A stretch of 64,000 bases of DNA, taken from Amoebidium appalachense (lineage: Eukaryota; Ichthyosporea). Below are positions 1 to 10,823 of this stretch, piece after piece. The stretch lies in the NCBI GenBank assembly GCA_963693365.1, contig CAVNZM010000008.1, forward strand, positions 3,658,001 to 3,722,000. The letters are read 5' to 3'. The stretch's first letter is position 1. The number at the start of each line of letters is the position of its first letter. The notes under the pieces are model-generated. The model searched no databases and had not been told where the DNA came from. It saw nothing but the letters and a program-made list of their open reading frames with translations. A program made the translations under genes and the position numbers.

Positions 1-308
1 GGGAGGGGGGGGGAGGGTGCATGCGCGGGTGTGTGCTACGGGCATTTGATTGATCTGATCGGTTAGATTCCCTGGCTGCAGCATCGGCATGAAAGTCACC
101 TCAAGTACATAGAACAGTTCTGTTGTTTTTTGTTCACCTTGTTCACCGCTCGTACGTGGTCGAGAAGTAACCCGAATCCGCCACTTACCTATACCCCTTC
201 CTCACCAGCTGAGATGCATGCACCCTTTATTTACTTTAATTTGTTTTTTTCTGAATTTTGCTTTAATTTGATCTAATTTAATCATGAATTGTCTTCCTCC
301 CGCCTCAG
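1..308 (+). other. Left-edge intron sequence ending in a splice acceptor
   Basis: No gene is visible before position 309. The segment starts in a G-run, becomes T/A-rich from about 220, and ends in a pyrimidine-rich tract followed by CAG at 306-308. An in-frame TGA at 285-287 means the reading frame that follows cannot continue upstream without splicing. I read it as the 3' part of an intron whose donor lies left of the window. Confidence 0.6.
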
Positions 309-638
309 GAGCTTCTCAACTCTGTCGAAAGACGAGAACACAAATCGGTAGACACGCAGTTCAAAAACCAACGCACATCCCTGGAAAAAGAGCAAAAACA
401 ACGTGCGAAAGATGCAAAAAATCGCATGGGGAGAGAAGTGTGGGAGAACATAGTCGTGCAAGAGCAAAGGGGATTGGGGAACAGTCAGACGGCTGCTTTG
501 GACTCCCTGAGGGCGAGGCAGGAAGACAGGAGGAAGGAAGTGGAAAAATTCCACGCCAATTTATTGGCGCAGGCGAAAAGCGCCATAAATGGGCTTATAC
601 TGAGCGAAACACACGAGGTCAAGTACTTGATAGCCTGA
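309..638 (+). CDS. 3'-terminal exon of a coiled-coil protein (partial)
   Basis: This frame gives 109 codons and a TGA at 636-638. The peptide starts ELLNSVERREHKSV and ends THEVKYLIA. It is dense in Glu, Lys, Arg and Gln with heptad-like spacing (LEKEQKQRAKDAKNRM; LRARQEDRRKEVEKF), so a coiled coil is likely over most of its length. I do not recognise the family. The start at 309 is the first base after a pyrimidine tract plus CAG, and an in-frame stop at 285-287 supports splicing. The first internal ATG (426) would give only 70 aa and would cut the helix, so a terminal exon is preferred. A canonical ATTAAA poly(A) signal follows about 100 nt after the stop. The composition is clearly unlike the surrounding repeats. 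Confidence 0.6.
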   Translation, partial: ELLNSVERREHKSVDTQFKNQRTSLEKEQKQRAKDAKNRMGREVWENIVVQEQRGLGNSQTAALDSLRARQEDRRKEVEKFHANLLAQAKSAINGLILSETHEVKYLIA

Positions 639-737
639 TATGCACGTGCAAGACTTAGTTTTATTGACTGGATATCATTATGGGTCACCGAACGATGTGG
701 TTGTTTTTAGTGGTTTTTGAAGGAAACAAGGTCATTT

Positions 738-743
738 ATTAAA
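738..743 (+). terminator. Candidate poly(A) signal ATTAAA
   Basis: ATTAAA lies 100 nt after the stop of the coiled-coil terminal exon, in an A/T-rich stretch. It is a common variant of AATAAA. Placement fits, but no cleavage site can be verified. Confidence 0.4.
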
Positions 744-839
744 TTAAATGATAGGCAATGCTAGCCGTGGGTTGGTGTATGTTTGTTTGATGGGGTTGTA
801 GGGGAAGTGATTGGAAACCACTGGGCAACGAGGGGGTAG

Positions 840-1000
840 AGAAGAAAAAAATGAGGGGGGCATAATAGAGAGAGAGTGAGGGAGAGGGAGAGGGAGATAG
901 GGGGAGAGACGGAGGGAGAGCTGACGGAGAGAGTCGGACTGAGGGAAGGGAGGAGGGAGGGAGGAAGAGAGAGACAGTAACACAGAGAGAGGAGTGTGTG
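840..1000. repeat. Degenerate GA/GGGA-rich low-complexity tract
   Basis: The tract is a run of AGAG, GGGAG and GGAGG. Open frames across it only spell Ser/Leu/Pro strings and are not genes. The rest of 750-1500 is A/T-rich unique sequence in which I see no gene. Confidence 0.8.
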
Positions 1001-1729
1001 TTTACCTGTGTGTTGTGTGTGCCAGGTGCCCGCAGGGTGTGTAGAGGCTTGGAACGTGGTATATAATATGCCATTGATTCGTTGCTTCTGTTTGCTCTTG
1101 GTTTGGTTTACAAGAATTAGTTGAGTAGTAGGCAACAACCATATGTTCCCACTACTTTAGGTCGTAAATCCTGTCCCAACTAATGAATGAATATTTTTAT
1201 GAATATATATATGTTAAAATTTCACTTCTGCGTGTGACTCGCAAATGGGTATGGAATGTCTGTATGACTAACAAAGTATGTTTAACGTTTAAAATCACTG
1301 TTCAACGGTACTTGTGAATACAACTTCGTGTTGCAATTGCTCCCAACGTTAATTAACCACGTACGTATACGAGAGGCTAAGTCTTACAACACCGTATGCC
1401 CAATCAAACAACATAAATCAGCACCATGGGACTGTTGGTAGTGACTGTCGGTGGTTGGATGTATGCACGTGTGAACATAAGAATGAAAAGCTTCAAAGTG
1501 CTGGCACACTCAACCCCCTCAGCCTCCCCCTCCCCCCTCCCCCCCCCCCCCCCTCCCCACACACACACACGGCACGTGTACACGCACACACACACATACT
1601 CGCACACGCAGGCAAGCACACACATGCATGACAGTACTGATATATATGCCACACGCATGCACACATCATCATCAGTGCACACATGCACACGCAGGCAGAC
1701 ACACGCCGTGTGACCCACACATGCGCGCT

Positions 1730-2035
1730 CGCGGGCACACACACAGACTGCCGCAGGGTAATATGCTAAACAAGGTGGCGGCACATACTAAATGTCCCAC
1801 ACGCGCACACGTGGCACACTTTGTCAATCCCTTTAAATTTTTCCTCATCAGTCACTCCCCAATTTATATTCAACGGTATCCTCCCTCCTCTCCCCCCCCT
1901 TTCACCCTTCCCCCCTTCACCCACCCCCACCCCCCTCCCCCGCCTTCCCCCGTGAGGGGGGGGGGTGGAGGGGGGAGACGAGGCCTCCGAGAAGCATCGA
2001 GAGAGGGGTGTGCAGCCGCGACCAGGAGAGAGCCA
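1730..2035 (+). repeat. Partial third copy of the long-range complex repeat
   Basis: Two blocks match the 56.9-58.0 kb region in the same orientation. Positions 1730-1850 (CACAGACTGCCGCAG, then GGTAATATGCTAA, then CACACGTGGCACA) match 56970-57070. Positions 1975-2035 (GCCTCCGAGAAG, then GAGAGGGGTGTGCAGCCGCG) match 57961-58015. The roughly 900 bp between these blocks in the other copy is replaced here by about 125 bp of C/T-rich sequence. A CA-rich microsatellite lies just before it (1555-1745) and a G-run just after (2050-2090). Confidence 0.7.
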
Positions 2036-2045
2036 TCCAAAAAAC

Positions 2046-2091
<46 letters not shown>

Positions 2092-2094
2092 CTG

Positions 2095-3000
2095 TTAGTT
2101 GACAAATTGCAAATGGTTTTGTTACGGCCGCCCGCGCGGGGATAGAATAGAGAGTGATTATGATACACACAGTTACACGTGCACACGGACACACACCCAC
2201 ATCAGCCGACATTACTTGGCCCAGTAAACAAATATGCATATGGTCATCATATCTCGTTAAAGTGGTATATATTGTACCAGTTGCGAACACCGTATTATAA
2301 TACACGTTAAGTTTATATGAAAATAAAAAAAGGTAGAAATGTGGCGGCCGCCACATCTGGACTAGTGCTCACATCATGGTTAAAGCAAACACCAGGTCTC
2401 TTCGATGATATTATTTATTAATTATTATACTAATTAGTTAAAAATAACTGCAGCTAACACCAAATGTATAATCATCATACTAAAAACACTACTAATAAGG
2501 CCTCTATGATGATGCGGCATGGCATATAAACAGGATAATTTTTTTGATAATTGTTATAAAATTGAACGATATTATAATGATAATGACACCTATTCAATCA
2601 CGCACATCATGAAATAGATTTTGACAAATGCAGAATTCCAGGCCTGGATGATTATCTACACTATGGGTTAAAACGACTCAAGCTTAAAAGTCCTGTGATT
2701 AGAATAGTATTTCAGCTTTAGTATACATATTTGGCAAAATTCGTAATGATGATAGCTAAGAAAAAATGTTTACAACAGCTGCAAAGGTAGGAACTCATTC
2801 ATTAGGTATTAATATGCTTATATTAAATCACGAGCTTGACCAACTACAACTGACGGTCAGATCTATTGACTGAAATTTAAAACTTGGTTAAAGAATCGAA
2901 TACCAATATCCCATAAAAAGGAACTTGGCGGGTACATGTACAACATTGACCATGTCACAGTCATATCATATATGGATGCTCAATCGGCATATTGCATAGC
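2095..3000. other. A/T-rich unique intergenic stretch, no gene seen
   Basis: The stretch is A/T-rich, free of long simple repeats, and has no open frame worth reporting on either strand. It separates the repeat cluster at 1.5-2.1 kb from the 3' end of the first zinc-finger gene. Confidence 0.6.
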
Positions 3001-3039
3001 GAGTACTTCCCCTTATCTGTAATACGAGTCACTCCTTCA

Positions 3040-3195
3040 CCCCCCCCCCCCCCCCTCCCCCCCCCCCCCCCCCCTCCCCCTCCCCCCCTTCCCCTTCAAA
3101 AAAACAAACAAACAAAAAAAACACCACCATCCCCCCCCCCCCCCCCCCCCCCCCCTGGCACAAAAAAAAAAAAAAAAGGGGGGGGGGGGGGGGTT
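3040..3195. repeat. Stacked C, A and G homopolymers
   Basis: The order is C-runs, then an A-rich AAAAACAAACAAAC block, C-run, A-run, G-run and A-run. They sit directly downstream of the stop codon of the minus-strand zinc-finger gene (stop at 3212-3210), so they may be part of its 3' UTR. Confidence 0.9.
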
Positions 3196-3209
3196 GTTAA
3201 AAAAAAAAT

Positions 3210-5186
3210 CTATCTCGTTAATGGCTCCGACATTCTCGCATGCCCGTATTCCGGCAACCGTGTAGCGTGCTGTGGTGGGTGGCCATAAGAGGTTGCAACG
3301 TAATGAGTCTCCACCGTAACGTCCGGCCCATACACACGTTCCCCCACCCACCCGCCACCTCTCGGTGCATTCTCATACCTTTGGCTATAATCGGGCTGGA
3401 GTGCCCCTTCACGCTCTCCCCACCGCCCCCCACCAGGATCATAACCCCGAACTCCGTCCCTGGGATATTCAACGTATTCTCCACTGGGGTATTCAGCGTA
3501 TTCTGTACGAGAATTTGCACGTTCCTGGCTCGGGTGCTGCACCTCACCATCATATACCTTACTGCGATAATACCCGTATTGTGCTGGCGGTTGGTGAATC
3601 TCGGGAGAGCTATACAGTCTCATTCTATCACCCCCCCCTCTTCCCATATATTCGACGTACCCCTGAGCTCGAGCATAATTCGTATTTTCCGTCTCGTGAA
3701 TATGCATGGACGCCCGCGCTCCTGGTCCACGAATACGCGGCGAATAACTGTGTGTGGGAAGAGGAGCCGACCTCCATCGAGGGGACCCGTGACTACCCTC
3801 CCGGTCGACCGTTGAAGCACTGAGTGGGGCATTATATGGGTGAGGTCTCGCCTCTCTCATCTCCCTCCTATGCCACCCACCATCCCCGGGCCATGGCCCT
3901 GAGCTCATCATCGCTGCATGTTGTCTGTTTTCACTGGGATAGCTCACACCCACAGGGGGCTGTTGTTGAGGTGAGGGCGGGGCCACGTGTGGTGGTGGGG
4001 GGTCGCGCTGGTACCAGTGCTCTGTTTCCCTGCTGCCTGCAAAAGCGCGTGGAGGCGGCGGTGAAAGATGCTGGCGCGTATACATCTCCATGGGGACGGG
4101 TCCACGCTCGCTCGAAGCTTGTCTCTCGTAATGTATGGGCGGCTGACCGGGTCCATAGTAGTGTGGTGGATGGGTGGGTCGGTGGGGTTGGTATCTCATG
4201 TCCCTACCGTCGGCTGGCGCTGCTGGTTCCTGCTTCATATAGCCCTCTGACTTATCCATGCGCGCCGTTTCATCACTTGCACGCAACCACCGTTTTGGGC
4301 CATGCCACTCCCATTTAGTGTCCGTATTTGAGGGTGCTGGTTCATCTACTCGCATACGTTCTTGTTCTTGGCGCAAGGGCTCACTGGCATACGTGGGGTA
4401 CTCCTGTTTTGGAAAATCCGGACGCTGGGGTGGATAGGTTTGGGGGGGTCCCTGGGCCGGGGCGTAAGGATGGGGGTGTTGCAGTCCCGACGGATGGTGC
4501 TGTTCTCTCGCGGTGCCACTGGGTGTAGGGGGAGTACGGTAAGGCATGCTGTGTAGCTGCGAGGTTGGATAAGCTGAATCTTCACGGTTAACCGTTTGAA
4601 GACTCCGATATCCCTGGCTGTTGTTTGGTTGGGTATTATTGTTGAGCCCCATTTTCCCTGCTGGCGGCTGTTCGGTTTCCGTTCCATCCGCTGGCCATGA
4701 AGACTGCCCTCTCAATGTTTGCTGCTCAGGTGATGCCTTGACACTTTGTAATTGCGCTGACACGGCCTGTTTTTGCTCATGATGCCCTTCAGAGGGTGGT
4801 GGTGAAAACCTTAATTTTCCCATCGCTGGCACGGGCGGCGCGTGATTTCCCCTCAGTGGACCACTAAACGACCCGCTATGCACAGGGGGGGAACTCCGAG
4901 TGGCAACTGTTCCCAAGGGGCCACTATGAGACCCCCCTCCACCAGCACCCCGCTTTGCTATTATTTTCACCGGCGGCAGTTTTGGTTTGGGCATGCCACT
5001 CAACATTCGTCGTTCCGCATGGTCTTTGCGTAAATGACCTCTCAGGCTCGCATCTGTTCCATATGTGCGTCCACACCCGGGCTCCGGGCAGGGGATGCGC
5101 TGCGGCTGCTGTGTTACAGTGCTCAAGCCCCCACTGTCAAGGGGATTACTTTGAGGTGTGCTGGCGGCCATAATATCAACGGCCAT
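3210..5186 (-). CDS. Single-C2H2 zinc-finger protein, paralogue 1 (658 aa)
   Basis: Likely a nuclear DNA-binding regulator, inferred from one C2H2 finger. The finger is C33-x4-C38-x12-H51-x4-H56 with the signature IPCPEPGC and DASLRGHLRKDHAERRML. It is followed by a basic stretch (KPKLPPVKIIAKR). The remaining ~580 residues are rich in Pro, Gln, His, Tyr and Ser and look disordered, with no other domain I can name. The start ATG is at 5186-5184 and the stop TAG at 3212-3210. The gene is intronless, unlike paralogue 4. An RWRSAP site (3762-3779) matches the RxxSxP pattern found in all four paralogues. A single finger normally needs a basic extension or a partner to bind DNA well. The DNA target is unknown. 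Long antisense frames across this gene are shadows. Confidence 0.88.
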   Translation of the reverse strand: MAVDIMAASTPQSNPLDSGGLSTVTQQPQRIPCPEPGCGRTYGTDASLRGHLRKDHAERRMLSGMPKPKLPPVKIIAKRGAGGGGSHSGPLGTVATRSSPPVHSGSFSGPLRGNHAPPVPAMGKLRFSPPPSEGHHEQKQAVSAQLQSVKASPEQQTLRGQSSWPADGTETEQPPAGKMGLNNNTQPNNSQGYRSLQTVNREDSAYPTSQLHSMPYRTPPTPSGTAREQHHPSGLQHPHPYAPAQGPPQTYPPQRPDFPKQEYPTYASEPLRQEQERMRVDEPAPSNTDTKWEWHGPKRWLRASDETARMDKSEGYMKQEPAAPADGRDMRYQPHRPTHPPHYYGPGQPPIHYERQASSERGPVPMEMYTRQHLSPPPPRAFAGSRETEHWYQRDPPPPHVAPPSPQQQPPVGVSYPSENRQHAAMMSSGPWPGDGGWHRREMREARPHPYNAPLSASTVDREGSHGSPRWRSAPLPTHSYSPRIRGPGARASMHIHETENTNYARAQGYVEYMGRGGGDRMRLYSSPEIHQPPAQYGYYRSKVYDGEVQHPSQERANSRTEYAEYPSGEYVEYPRDGVRGYDPGGGRWGEREGALQPDYSQRYENAPRGGGWVGERVYGPDVTVETHYVATSYGHPPQHATRLPEYGHARMSEPLTR

Positions 5187-5209
5187 TGAGAAGACTGATG
5201 TGACATTAG

Positions 5210-5272
5210 AAATGGGGAAGAAAAAAAAGCGTCCAGCACTAAAAATGGGAAAAAAAGAAATGCCTCCAGCAC
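5210..5272. repeat. Two imperfect ~31 bp direct repeats upstream of zinc-finger gene 1
   Basis: Two adjacent units (5210-5240 and 5241-5272) have the form AAATGGG, then an A-rich stretch, then TCCAGCACT. They lie 24-86 bp upstream of the minus-strand start codon, so probably in its 5' UTR. No TATA box is obvious nearby. Confidence 0.5.
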
Positions 5273-5541
5273 TTCGTGCTAAGTGGTAACGGGAGTAGAC
5301 TGCAAGTCAATAATTGCAGACAATCGATTGGAGGTATGCGGAGATTGACTGATTGACTGAGCAATGTGTGTGGGCATTACGAATGTGCATGGCGTAAGCA
5401 GCACGACCTACTGTACTCCAGAAATGTGCATGATAATTAAAAAAATATATTTGGAAACTTTTGGGCGTTTTTGGAAGGAATAAGCTAAATGGTAAAAGAA
5501 TTTACAACTTCCTTTTGCTATTGAGCTCGGATGTTGCCTAT

Positions 5542-5703
5542 ATGAAGCACATTCTGGCTATTTTTTTTGTAAGTGTTCTCGGACGAATTGCAGCCTCCGC
5601 TGATGAGGAATGTGCATACCTATATGAGGAATGTGCATACCTATCCTGTCTATCCTGTTTCTCAGATTTTATTTGTCAGAATGCGGTCCTATTAGCAGAT
5701 TAG
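5542..5703 (+). CDS. Possible small secreted Cys-rich peptide (53 aa)
   Basis: The frame runs from ATG at 5542 to TAG at 5701. The N-terminus MKHILAIFFVSVLGRIAASA has the basic-hydrophobic-small pattern of a signal peptide. The mature part carries five Cys and a duplicated EECAYL unit, encoded by an 18-bp direct repeat (GAGGAATGTGCATACCTA, twice). A consensus donor GTAAGT lies inside it at 5569-5574, so this may instead be a short first exon. No homologue is recognised. The frame is short enough to arise by chance, so confidence is low. Confidence 0.25.
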   Translation: MKHILAIFFVSVLGRIAASADEECAYLYEECAYLSCLSCFSDFICQNAVLLAD

Positions 5704-7400
5704 AATACTTTTCACCGTATTAATACCTTGAAAAACGAATTGTTGAAAGGCAGTAAAAAAAAAAATCCGAAAGAATAAACTTCTTAGTTTATCAGACTAG
5801 TTACTATTCTCAATGACTGTTCAATTAACAGTTTGGATATGTTTACTGAGCGAGATCCTCATCGATGACCAAACCTTACATACTGTCTCTCAGCGGCGCT
5901 GATGAAATAAGCATGATGGCCAGAAATATATTTGGTATTCAGTTGATATTTTCCATTTTCATGCTACTAATATGTAGAGCATCGATTTCTTTCTCTACAA
6001 AATCTAATCAAAAGGACTAGCTTAAAATTGGGCCAATCAATCTCAGTCAACGCAGCCATTCGTGGAGGTCTGGTGCATCTCACCCTACACTCTGGAGTGC
6101 TTTGGAATTCTTTCGAGAAAGGTCCCAAGTTCGCAACTGCGGGCCTGGAAACGGGTTAGGCCTGTAGTTGCATGTTCCGAATCGGTAAGCAGCAAATGCA
6201 TGAAATACAGTTTTCTATAAAATATGGCTGACGAAAAAAAAAAGAGCATTTTCACGGACTCGAGTTCAAGGCCTGGCAAACTAACTAAAAAAATACAGTT
6301 TTTTTCTTTTGACATGATACTTTCATTTATTGATTTTTGGTGATATTCATCATCATGCTTCATCTCTCAAAAATTCTATCAAACGTCATGTTTTACAGGA
6401 TCTACATAAATATTTATTGAAGAAAAAAAGGTTCGTTTCGCAAAAAACATACATCATAATTTCTTCAGGGCGAATTCCGGGAATCGGATGTGGTCTCTGA
6501 GTGTGCAATTTATCCCGTGCTAGATAGTCTGGTTGATCTTGCCAATCAGAGCACGCATCCAGCGAAACATTTCAGCGTTTTGATTCGACACTCGCTCTAC
6601 CATTCAAATCGCACGGTCACACAAAAAATTTGTACAACCATGCCCTCGATTATTTCATGTCAGACTGACGTTTTGTAAGCTAATTCTTTTTTTTTTTTTT
6701 GAGCTATATATTTATTTTATTGATTCCCGGTACACGAGGCGTCGACACCATTTTTATTCTTTGAAACATGGTTTGTGGTGCATACAAACATTTGGGCATC
6801 TAAATTTTTCTGCTATACGGACGTATCCGCCGGTGGCACCACGGCGCAGCATAGCAGCCGTGGCGCTGCCTGTAAGTGGCATAAATTTATATGTATGTTT
6901 GTATATTTTTATGAAATATATTTATAATCATATACATTTGCTCTATATTCATATTTCTTAACATATATTCATAAATATTATATAATTTTCATATACTTTT
7001 ACCGCTTCGCAACAATTTTGGAATTTGGCGCAGTGGCTCAGATCAATCAAGCCAACCAATCAGACAGCAGGAAAGCTTGTCCACCGGGCACCGGAATATT
7101 TTTTTTATATAATGACTTTATTGATGTGCTCATATGTTCGAAGGACACGAAAAAGAGATATCCCAGATATCTCGAGAGACGATTTTCGAGTCACTCAAAT
7201 GAGAAGTAGGCTCACTGGAATACGGACGTCGACCCAAAGGTATAAAAATATAAATAAACACTAAAGGCAGGAGTGAAAACGATAAGTTGATGTCTCGGCT
7301 GCTACAACAAAAAAAACCTCAATAAAGGTGACCTAATATGAATTGAGTCACAGAAATCATTGAGTGAAACGCATACTTTATGTTTTTGCTTTGCTCTAAG
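5704..7400. other. A/T-rich intergenic region, no convincing gene
   Basis: The region is A/T-rich unique sequence with several short frames (for example 6490-6678) that show no recognisable motif. TGGCGCAGTGG at 7026-7036 matches a tRNA-type box A. No box B or cloverleaf follows, so I do not call a tRNA; a decayed SINE is possible. Confidence 0.5.
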
Positions 7401-7407
7401 GGGTTTA

Positions 7408-7566
7408 CACACTTTTTATTGCGTGGACACTGCCGGGGGCCCAGCCACACTCGACGGCCTACTGCGTTTCCAGCACAGCCAATCAAATGCAGCTAGTGAC
7501 ATACGTACGGTGTTTCTAGATGGCCGTGCATATGTACATGCTAGGCAACAATTAGCGCCATCGTAG
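7408..7566 (+). mobile_element. Fragment related to the LINE 3' region, plus orientation
   Basis: The fragment reads LDGLLRFQHSQS, which parallels LTAYCVFQRSQS in the minus-strand LINE remnant at 7600-8740. At DNA level its reverse complement contains GATTGGCTGTGCTGGAAACG followed by CAGTAGGCCGTC. That motif recurs at 7811-7845 and 37678-37715. It looks like a separate insertion, opposite in orientation to its neighbour. Confidence 0.6.
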
Positions 7567-7599
7567 TATACGACACCCCTATTACATATCATGGGTAAC

Positions 7600-8740
7600 T
7601 TACGGTAGAGAAAATAGAATAAAACCGCCAATAACCTCTGGTTCTATTACGTTAGCTAACAGGTTACACTTATTGATGATAGATATGCATCCGCGAGTAA
7701 ACCGCCCCCCACACATATTACACATACGAGCAGGAGACACCAGAAACCGATTACACCGCCAAGCCATAATCATCTTTGCGTTTTTACACCACACCACATT
7801 ACGAATATTGATTGGCTGCGCTGGAAAACGCAGTAGGCCGTCAAGTGAGGCTGGGCCCTTGACGATGTCCGCAGCAATACAAAGTGCATATACCCCAAAA
7901 AGGGGACATTATCAACAGTATCAGGCCGTGCCATTGCTAGTATGGGCAACCCGTATTCAGACAAAGGGCGAATATATGTGCGAAATATACTAAGACGGTT
8001 GTATAGGTGTACAGTATTAGAAAGATTAGCAAGATACACATCCCTAAATAACCGAAGCCACCTGCCCGCACTCTCCACCCAACGGTCGAGTCATCCGTTT
8101 GAAACATATGCCCCATTCGTCCACCGGAAATGCTCGGTATCACCTTGGATTGCGTTGTGTAGTGTGAGAATTTGAGCGTAACATGAATGACGATTTCGAA
8201 ACGCCGCCTGAAGTGGGCTCAAATGGGTAGCCTGCTTAAGGGTGGGATTACGAGACGGGCCTGTAGAAGGCCACTTTCGAACAATCGGCGAAAGACGGAC
8301 GTAAGTGTGATAGGGGAGAAATTCATGAATGGGACCCCGTGCAACCGTTTTCTTGATGGGAAACACTATGGTGTCCAGCCACTCCGAGGGCACTTTACCG
8401 ACATCAGAATACCAGCTAAAGAATTCGCTAAGAATACACGCAAGGGGTGGCGGCGGGCCACACTGTTCGTCTTTCTCAGGGCGGGGTGGAATGAGTACCT
8501 TAAGTAGTGCCATAGGGATGCCGTCCGGCCCACACGCTTTGCGGGACGGGTAGCGGGAGACTAACTGCCATACCGCATCTGCGGTAAAGTGTGCCCCCAG
8601 TTCAGCCCCAAACTCAGCCGGCCCCACTGGCCACGCCGTGTGTGGGGGTGGTGGTGTGTCGGTGGGTGGAACAAAAACAGGAGGGGGCGCCAGCCCAAGA
8701 TTCGTGGCCGTACAGGTCGGGTTACGTTTAAACAGTGTGG
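7600..8740 (-). pseudogene. Non-LTR (LINE) reverse transcriptase remnant
   Basis: On the minus strand, ~8090-8650 encodes the early palm of a LINE reverse transcriptase: SRKACGPDGIPMALLKV, then a frame-disrupted PYHTYVRLSPIVRKW (the usual YRPIsLl region), then LSPLQAAFRNRHSC. The frame then stops. It resumes in another frame at ~8078-7850 with YNRLSIFRTYIRPLSEYGLPI, the thumb region after the catalytic core. The segment carrying the catalytic YxDD motif is missing, so an internal deletion plus frameshifts have inactivated it. Further on, CNMCGGRFTRGCISIINKC (~7740-7670) resembles the C-terminal zinc knuckle of such ORFs, with the His replaced. A (TG)n array on + abuts the 5' side of the remnant. 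Confidence 0.85.
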
Positions 8741-8752
8741 TGCATGTGTGCA

Positions 8753-8799
8753 TGTGTGTGTATGTGTGTGTGTGTGTGTGTGCGTGTGCGTGTGTGTGT

Positions 8800-8842
<43 letters not shown>

Positions 8843-8919
8843 CGTGTGTGTGTATGTTTGTGTGTGTAGGTGTGCGTGTGCGTGTGCGTGTGCGTGTGTG
8901 CGTGTGTGTGTATGTTTGT

Positions 8920-8991
<72 letters not shown>

Positions 8992-9055
8992 ACTGTGTGT
9001 GTGTGTGTGTGTGTGTGTGTCACGGTGTGTTTGTGGGTGGGTGGGTGTGTTGTGT
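8753..9055. repeat. (TG)n microsatellite with interruptions
   Basis: The array is about 300 bp of TG with CG, TA and TT interruptions, followed by G-rich sequence. Long frames across it (poly Cys-Val or Thr-His) are repeat translations. Confidence 0.95.
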
Positions 9056-9377
9056 GTGTGGGGGGGGGGGAGGGGGTGGAGGGGAGGGGGGTGGAGCTTT
9101 AAGACGCTGCGAAGCTGACAATCATTCTCTCATAGCCTAGTAGAACTAGTAACTGGATAGGGGATGACATGGGAAATGCAAGGAGAAGCCTTGAAGAAAA
9201 ATCAAACTGTCAAATTCGCATTTCGAAGCCGTTTAAGTATAACGTCATTGAAATGAAGTGGTTACAGGAGGGGGAGAGGGGGGGGGAGGGGGGGGGGGAG
9301 GGGGGGCGAGGGGAGCGAGGCAGAGGTTCTACGAAGACACTTCGGATTTATTCTGCACGAGAACAAAAGGCCAGGCC

Positions 9378-9573
9378 TGAATCAAGATTGCAAAGAACCC
9401 CAAGATGTTTAGCCGCACCAAGCATATTGCAACTAAGTACCACCTTACTTGCCACCGCGTGCGTCAGCGCAACGACATTGCGCTTGTGTATGTGCTAACC
9501 AATCAGCCAGGCGGCAGATATGTTCACCAACATGCTAACACGTGCTAATGTTTGTGTTGCTCGAAAACTGTAG
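9378..9573 (+). pseudogene. Ty1/copia retrotransposon RNase H C-terminal fragment
   Basis: The frame from about 9381 gives IKIAKNPKMFSRTKHIATKY, then HLTCHRVRQRNDIALVYVLT. This matches the copia RNase H end, whose hallmark is NP.f..RTKHI..kYH followed by T..q.AD..TK.L. The expected AD..T element appears in the next frame (QAADMFTNMLTRAN), so a one-base frameshift lies near 9500. An in-frame TGA also precedes IKIAK. The shifted frame ends at TAG (9571-9573). The following sequence contains a purine-rich GCAAGGGGCAGA near 9620 that could be a polypurine tract before a 3' LTR, but I cannot define LTR ends. Confidence 0.85.
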
Positions 9574-9949
9574 GATATTGGTGTGTACGTATGCAGATCC
9601 CGGTGGTATCTCATTCAGCAAGGGGCAGACGGTGTGAGCGAGTTTTGGTGATTACACAATCAGGGACGGTCACCGTGTGAGTGTTTTTCGTTTTTCGCTT
9701 GATTTATTTGCCGATTTTTGTTGGTGCAATCTTCTTCGCTGGATCTTTGCTACTCTCTTTTTGTGCCCTAGTGTTATTAGGGGTGCCTGGCAGCCTTACT
9801 TGAATAGTGCAAAATAACACATGCAGGGTTTCGCACAAGGTGTGCATGTATCTTGGTCATTGTTAGGAATGTGTTGATTCTGCTGCCGCTAGAATTGTGG
9901 GGACTTAGAATCGAAGCCTTCACTTTTGTTGCATAGGCCCGATTGGCTA

Positions 9950-10789
9950 TAATATATGAGGGGTGGGGGGCGGAGGGGGGGGGGGGGGGGGGGTTATCCT
10001 GGGGAAAAAGGTGGGGGGGGGGAGGGGGAGGGGGGAGGAGGGAGGGGGAAGGGGGAAGGGGGGGGGGGGGGAGGAGGGAGGGAGGGGGGGGGGGGGGGGG
10101 GGGGGGGTTACTAGACCTTGGTAGCAATTGGTCGTGCACGTACACTGATGCATGTAACTGAATGTAAAAAGAACACAGGGACGAGCATATTTCAAAAACT
10201 GGTGGGATTATAAGAGCCATTCAAATTATTGCAAAAATTACTTCTCTGAATTTCCCTTTGTATGGTTATGATTTAAATGTTGGGAAGGGGAAGGGGGGTT
10301 ATTGTGGAAAGGGGGGGAGGGGGGGGGGGGGGGGGGGGGGGGGATTTACCAAAAAATTGGTAACAACTGCTAGTGCAGGTGACATGCCTGGAACTGAATG
10401 TAGAAGGAAAATAGTCGGAGGTGGGATAGTTAAGGATCTAAATGATTGGAAGAGAGACCAGTTTCGGACTGATTACAGATTCTGAATTGATTCTGGTTAA
10501 TGCATGTGATTTGTTATGCTGGGGGGGGGGGGGGGGGGGGGGGGAGGGGGGAGGGGGGGGGGGGGGGGGGGGGGACCCAAGTGCTTTACTAAGAAACTGG
10601 TAACAATTGCTTGTGCAGGTACAAATGGGGAACATATGTAGGGACGCGGCGCCGGCCCAGGGGGTAAAGATTGGAATAAGATATCATTTAAATTACAAAT
10701 TTGATCCTAACTGTGCACGTGGTTGACTATAATGGGAGGGGGAGGGGGGGAGGGACGAGGAAAGGTCCTAAAAATTTCAAACGGGGGAT

Positions 10790-10823
<34 letters not shown>

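Noticed and set aside
7026-7036. Possible tRNA or SINE box A (TGGCGCAGTGG)
   Set aside because: No box B or foldable cloverleaf follows within a sensible distance.
8587-9140. Long frames encoding poly Cys-Val, Thr-His, Ser-Leu or Arg-Glu (here and at 12.2, 19.5, 34.5, 44.9, 51.8, 54.0 and 59.4 kb)
   Set aside because: They are direct translations of TG, CA, CT and AG microsatellites and occur in several frames at once.
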